A model generated the notes under the pieces. That model saw nothing but the letters and a program-made list of their open reading frames with translations. It was not told where the DNA came from and searched no databases. Source: Pararheinheimera marina (GTDB lineage Bacteria > Pseudomonadota > Gammaproteobacteria > Enterobacterales > Alteromonadaceae). From it: DNA of 64,000 nucleotides. Position numbers and translations under genes: made by a program. Location: contig NZ_JBHSGB010000004.1 in assembly GCF_042654345.1 (NCBI RefSeq), positions 62,001-126,000 on the forward strand, given 5' to 3'. Within the stretch, counting starts at the first letter, position 1. Every line of letters begins with the position of its first letter. This document shows, one piece after another, positions 60,261 through 64,000 of this stretch.

Positions 60261-61013
60261 TCAGAGTGCAGCTTTTACATAGACATCAAATCTGTTGTTT
60301 TTGCCTTCCACCTGCATGGTTGGTTTTTGCCCGGCCAGAAATTCGGCATAACCAGGGCGTTTGACCACCACACGTTTTTGCGCCAGCTGCCAGGCCAGAG
60401 GCCAGAGCGCATCGGCATCTTCGTCCGACCCAACCACCTGGTGAAAAGCCTGCATTTCTTTTTTCACCAGCGCTGATTTCTCGCGCGCCGGAAACATCGG
60501 GTCCAGATAGACCACATCAGGCGCAGCCAGTTCAGTTAACGCCTGATGGGATATCGCAAACACCAGCTGCATCCGCTCTGGTAACCAGTCGGCGGTATCC
60601 GGGTGTACAGCAGCCCGGCGCAAGCCGTCGGCCAGCAAAGCAGCCACAGCCGGGTTACGTTCCACCAGCGTTACTTTGGCGCCGCAACTGGCCAGCACCA
60701 GCGCATCCCGGCCCAGGCCAGCGGTTGCATCCACCACCGTCAGACCCGACTTTTTATTCAGCCCCACCGCTTTGGCAATGGCTTCGCTTTTGCCGCCACC
60801 GTGTTTACGCCGCCAGGCAGCGGTGCCACTGCAAAAGTCCACCAGCACATCGCCTTGTTTTGGCAGTTCGGTATGGCGCAGCACCAAAGCCTCGCCATTC
60901 CAGCACAGGTACCAGCCCAGCGCGTCAGCCTGCACGGACAGACCAAAATCCTGTTGCAGTTGCTGCAGCAAAGCGGCCGGGAATTCAGCGGACGGGGAAA
61001 TTGCAATCGACAT
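60261..61013 (-). CDS. rsmJ: 16S rRNA (guanine-1516-N2)-methyltransferase
   Basis: This 250-aa protein matches RsmJ (YhiQ): VDFCSGTAAWRRKHGGGKSE, the SAM motif VVDATAGLGRDALVLASCGA, the acidic VERNP loop, the catalytic VYLDPMFP and VKRPGYAEFLAGQKPTMQVE near the end. It methylates N2 of G1516 in 16S rRNA. The ATG at 61013 is the natural start by comparison with the family. It is probably co-transcribed with the DUF6492 gene. Confidence 0.95.
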   Translation of the reverse strand: MSIAISPSAEFPAALLQQLQQDFGLSVQADALGWYLCWNGEALVLRHTELPKQGDVLVDFCSGTAAWRRKHGGGKSEAIAKAVGLNKKSGLTVVDATAGLGRDALVLASCGAKVTLVERNPAVAALLADGLRRAAVHPDTADWLPERMQLVFAISHQALTELAAPDVVYLDPMFPAREKSALVKKEMQAFHQVVGSDEDADALWPLAWQLAQKRVVVKRPGYAEFLAGQKPTMQVEGKNNRFDVYVKAAL

Positions 61014-61225
61014 AAAAGAACCACTTTCAAAAATGGCCTTTAGTGTAACGCAGAGCTTGCTATTGGAGCCAGCAGGCTCTTATTTGCACTATAAATCACT
61101 CTGAAAAAACCAAAAATGAACAATTAATAACTACCGACAGTGTGATTTGGGAGTTTAATTACTAAAAGGTTATAAAACACGTCAGCACAAAGCCATTTTG
61201 TGCTGACGTATATAAGGACAATCAT

Positions 61226-62098
61226 ATGAAGATTAATGGAACTGCAGACTACCTTCGCAATCAATATGCCCTTAGCACAAAGCCAACAGCAGCAGCCTCG
61301 TCTGAAACCGAACATCAATCTGAACCTATAATTTCCGGTACAAGTTTCAGTGGCAAAGGCCTGATGCTTTCCCGTTTGTTTGGCTCTGAACAAGCTGAGC
61401 CTAAAGTCCAGACGCAGCTGGATAAAAATGCCATGGCGATGCCTGCGGTGAATTTTCTGACTACAGCAGACAGAGATATGCTGGCGGATCTGTACCAGCA
61501 TGCCGCTCAGCAACAGGTTGATCTGCAGTATGTGGACGATTTAGCTTTTGATCTTGGTCGGTACCGAATGCTGCACCAGGTGGCTGGTAATCTGAGTAAC
61601 GGCACCATGTTTGATGCTTCTGGCCGCCAACAAAGCTTTCATTTTACCGCTGATGACTCCGCCTCAGCACAACGCATACTGGATAGCAGTGCAATGGCAG
61701 GCTCAGTGTTCGATGCCGGTTTTTTACGTTTTGAACTGGACCCAGGTTTTTCATTCAACCACCGCGGTAACTTCCAGTTTCTGGAGCAAGTGCTCGCCAC
61801 ATTTGGAGCAGACCCTGAGGGCCGCTCTTTTGATCCTCAGTTCAGAACCTACCAGAGCCAAGGCAAACATAACTTTGTCGTTGAAGTCTCCGAAGAAGTC
61901 CATGCGGCTAAAGCAAGCCCTGACTTTATCAATGTGGATGGTGTCTTCCAGATCACAGAGCAAGGACGGAACAATGGCTTTCAAATGATCAGGGGCGAAC
62001 CAGTTCAAATCAAAATGCCCGCCAACACAGCGGTTAATGAACTGATCAATCAGTTACTTGATACCGGGCAAAACCACAAAAACAAAGACAGCCACTGA
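61226..62098 (+). CDS. hypothetical 290-aa protein
   Basis: The ATG is preceded by AAGGA at good distance. The N-terminal ~60 residues are Ser/Thr/Gln-rich and probably disordered (ALSTKPTAAASSETEHQS). A folded middle follows with VNFLTTADRDMLADLYQHAA, VDDLAFDLGRYRMLHQVAGN and GFLRFELDPGFSFNHRGNFQ, and then a Lys-rich tail. No signal peptide or membrane helix is seen and I do not recognise a family. The last codons lie in the stem of a terminator hairpin. Confidence 0.7.
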   Translation: MKINGTADYLRNQYALSTKPTAAASSETEHQSEPIISGTSFSGKGLMLSRLFGSEQAEPKVQTQLDKNAMAMPAVNFLTTADRDMLADLYQHAAQQQVDLQYVDDLAFDLGRYRMLHQVAGNLSNGTMFDASGRQQSFHFTADDSASAQRILDSSAMAGSVFDAGFLRFELDPGFSFNHRGNFQFLEQVLATFGADPEGRSFDPQFRTYQSQGKHNFVVEVSEEVHAAKASPDFINVDGVFQITEQGRNNGFQMIRGEPVQIKMPANTAVNELINQLLDTGQNHKNKDSH

Positions 62099-62115
62099 AA
62101 AGTGGCTGTCTTTGT
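62082..62115. terminator. bidirectional terminator overlapping the 3' end of the hypothetical gene
   Basis: A perfect 15-base stem (62082-62096 and 62101-62115) has a GAAA loop. The stop codon of the plus-strand gene (62096-62098) lies at its apex. On the minus strand, after the aminopeptidase gene, the stem is followed by a T-rich run. Confidence 0.8.
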
Positions 62116-62138
62116 CACTCCGGGGCAGCTAATGCTAC

Positions 62139-64000
62139 TTACAACTTACGGATATTGTCCGCACTGTCGCGGTCGATCAGGTGCACCAGCGGATCCACCC
62201 CGACATAGAGCGGTTTGCTGTCGAGAATGATCTGCAGCTGGTTGTCACCGGACACCAGACGGTGCTTCTGCAGGTACAGGGTTTCACCTGCCGCAGCGGC
62301 TTTGTCCGGGTCGGCGCTGAAGGCACCAATGTCCACCAGTTCGTCCAGCGGCTGTTCCTGCTGGTTGCCTTTGTCATCGGCGACCAGCTTCTGTGCGTAC
62401 AGCGTCAGGTCCAGCACAAATTTACCGTCGTCTCCTGTGGTCAGTTTGGCGTCTTTTACCCGCAGGTCATACAGGGTGATTTGGCTAAACAGATCGTTGA
62501 TAAAGGCCTGCTCTTCCGTGCTGGTCTTCAGGCTTAAGTACTGCACCAGATCCAGCGTGGTCGGGAACGGGTCGTTCCGCAGGCGGTAACGTTCGTTAAA
62601 GGCCTTCAGGTTGGCATTCAATCGTTGTGCGCCCAAGCGGTCTTTAATCGCCATCATCACCACCGAACCTTTCTGGTAGTGAATGTAGGCCTGGTTTTCC
62701 GCCCGTAACAAAGGCATTTCACCAATACGCTCGGACGATCGGCCCTGCAGATAACGGTCCAGTTCGTATTTGACAAACTGGCGGATTTTATCGGCGCCGT
62801 ATTTCTGCTCCATCACCATCAGCGCCGAATACTGTGACAGACTCTCGGAGATCACCGCACTGCCCTGCACATCAGCAGCGCCGACCTGATGGCCCCACCA
62901 CTGGTGCGCCACTTCATGGGCAGTCACGTAATACACAGGGTCTATATTGTCCGGGTCACGCAGGTCGGTAATAAACCCAATGCGCTCCGAATACGGCACT
63001 GTATTGGCAAAGCTCTGGGCAAAACTACGGTAGCCCGGAAACTCCATAATGCGCATTTGTTTATGCTGATAAGGGCCAAATTCTTTGCTGAAGTAGTCGA
63101 TAGAATCCCGCACCGATTCGATCATGCGGTCGACGTTCCAGCCATGGGCCGGGTGGTAATACACCTCAATGTTGATGCCATTGTACTCTTGCTTTTTCAC
63201 CGCATAGCGGCCCGACACAATGGCGTAGAAGTTCACCATCGGCTGGTCCATTTCATAGCGGAAGTACTGACGGCCATCTTGCTGCCATTGCTTTTGCAGG
63301 TAACCCGGCGTCAGGGCAATCTGGTCCGCTTCGGTTGAAATGGTGGCAGCAAACTGAATGAAGTCACCGTCCTGACCAAAGAAGTTCTGCCGGTAGAAAC
63401 GGCTGTCCTCCAGTTTATTGGCGCGTTCGTTCGGCTGCAGGCCACGCTTTTGCCGCTCGTGCCGGTCTTGCAACTCGTAGCCGTCCTGATAGCCAAAGCT
63501 TGGTAACAGCGCCCTGTTATTGATAAAGGTGCCGTTTTCCACCACGGACGGGTCAAAGCCGGTTTCCCGAATGCCCACCACCTGACGCACCAGCTCAATT
63601 TCACCACTGATGGTCTGGCCCGGTGCAATAGCTGGGGTAAAGCTGAGCCAGCTGGTTCTCAGCTTGTCGTCGCGCTCACTCAGGCTGGCGCCGTCAATAC
63701 GGATGCTCATCTGTTCGGTATTTTCCGGCCAGTTCACCAGCACTTTTTCAATTGGCTGACTGGATTTGTTTTGCCAGCTCATTTGCACCTTGGCCACCAC
63801 TTTGCGCTCTGACGGGTACAAATCCACCGCCGCATCCACCGCCGTAGTCACAGGGATTGGCCAATCTGCGTATTGAATTAACTGCTTTTCATAGTCAGCT
63901 TGCAGGTCTTGTTGCTGGTCAGCCGTTTGGTAATTATTCAGCACTGTGGTCTGATAAAACAGGAAGCTACCGCTGCAGAGCACCACGACCAACGACACTG
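62139..64000 (-). CDS. M1-family aminopeptidase, C-terminal part (5' partial)
   Basis: The minus frame is open to the window edge; the codon at 63998 (GTG) is internal, so at least part of the N-terminus is missing. The visible 619 residues begin with a hydrophobic stretch (SLVVVLCSGSFLFYQTTVLN). An M1 N-terminal beta domain follows, then the zinc site HEVAHQWWGH with a downstream Glu in SESLSQYSAL. This fits the ~1200-aa fusion proteins with an ABC-permease-like membrane half before an M1 peptidase, but only the peptidase half is visible. It would cleave N-terminal residues of peptides on the far side of the inner membrane. Confidence 0.85.
   Translation of the reverse strand, partial: VSLVVVLCSGSFLFYQTTVLNNYQTADQQQDLQADYEKQLIQYADWPIPVTTAVDAAVDLYPSERKVVAKVQMSWQNKSSQPIEKVLVNWPENTEQMSIRIDGASLSERDDKLRTSWLSFTPAIAPGQTISGEIELVRQVVGIRETGFDPSVVENGTFINNRALLPSFGYQDGYELQDRHERQKRGLQPNERANKLEDSRFYRQNFFGQDGDFIQFAATISTEADQIALTPGYLQKQWQQDGRQYFRYEMDQPMVNFYAIVSGRYAVKKQEYNGINIEVYYHPAHGWNVDRMIESVRDSIDYFSKEFGPYQHKQMRIMEFPGYRSFAQSFANTVPYSERIGFITDLRDPDNIDPVYYVTAHEVAHQWWGHQVGAADVQGSAVISESLSQYSALMVMEQKYGADKIRQFVKYELDRYLQGRSSERIGEMPLLRAENQAYIHYQKGSVVMMAIKDRLGAQRLNANLKAFNERYRLRNDPFPTTLDLVQYLSLKTSTEEQAFINDLFSQITLYDLRVKDAKLTTGDDGKFVLDLTLYAQKLVADDKGNQQEQPLDELVDIGAFSADPDKAAAAGETLYLQKHRLVSGDNQLQIILDSKPLYVGVDPLVHLIDRDSADNIRKL

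Overview
The window reads as chromosome of a marine or freshwater gammaproteobacterium of the Alteromonadales/Rheinheimera type. This is inferred from moderate GC, large TonB-dependent receptors of the Xanthomonas/Caulobacter type, a GlyGly-CTERM metalloprotease, many chemotaxis receptors, and a Haemophilus/Vibrio-style Kdo transferase plus Kdo kinase. No rRNA, tRNA, phage or complete IS element was seen. Genus is not proven by anything here.

Layout. 1-2.1 kb: 3' end of a thiamine gene block (ThiD-ThiE fusion, ThiF). 2.1-8.3 kb: two chemotaxis receptors around a porin, then a rhodanese and a secreted serine hydrolase. 8.35-11.1 kb: a three-gene operon that I read as a split-borosin RiPP system: a 67-aa precursor, a membrane TPR-GGDEF diguanylate cyclase and a tetrapyrrole-methylase-fold alpha-N-methyltransferase. 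11.2-14.4 kb: SWIM/SNF2 helicase. 14.5-19.2 kb: an uncharacterised four-gene envelope operon whose last gene carries an in-frame TAG. 19.2-24.3 kb: a metzincin protease with Calx-beta repeats, a truncated Fic gene and a lipoprotein behind a Pho-box-like site. 24.4-29.0 kb: small stress and envelope genes (DUF1328, coiled-coil lipoprotein, BON protein) with two sigma-54-like promoters around a sigma-54 activator gene. 29-39 kb: a PHP-domain hydrolase and two paralogous TonB-dependent receptors, one with a complete FecI/FecR-type signalling module.

39.2-40.6 kb: a GntR regulator and a DUF2141 protein. 40.6-48.1 kb: an accessory segment bounded by inverted copies of one ~100-bp repeat. It holds a HigBA toxin-antitoxin pair, a scar joining two truncated genes, two small ORFs separated by an attC-like site, a secreted DJ-1/PfpI protein, and a peptidase/response-regulator/histidine-kinase operon; the last two share a promoter motif that I propose as the regulator's binding site. 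48.1-51.3 kb: a hydroxyacid dehydrogenase, a deacetylase remnant, a DUF6933 gene and a YhiN-type flavoprotein. 51.3-58.7 kb: LPS inner-core genes in two divergent operons (a WaaA-KdkA fusion with two GT2 transferases; gmhA-hldE-heptosyltransferase-gmhB). 58.8-64 kb: a peroxiredoxin, a DUF6492 protein, RsmJ, an unknown protein and the C-terminal part of an M1 aminopeptidase cut by the window edge.

The most interesting item is the borosin-like operon, because the diguanylate cyclase is translationally coupled to the precursor and sits between it and the methyltransferase. Next come the DJ-1/peptidase two-component mini-regulon, the attC-like cassette boundary, the sigma-54 stress circuit and the amber-interrupted envelope operon.
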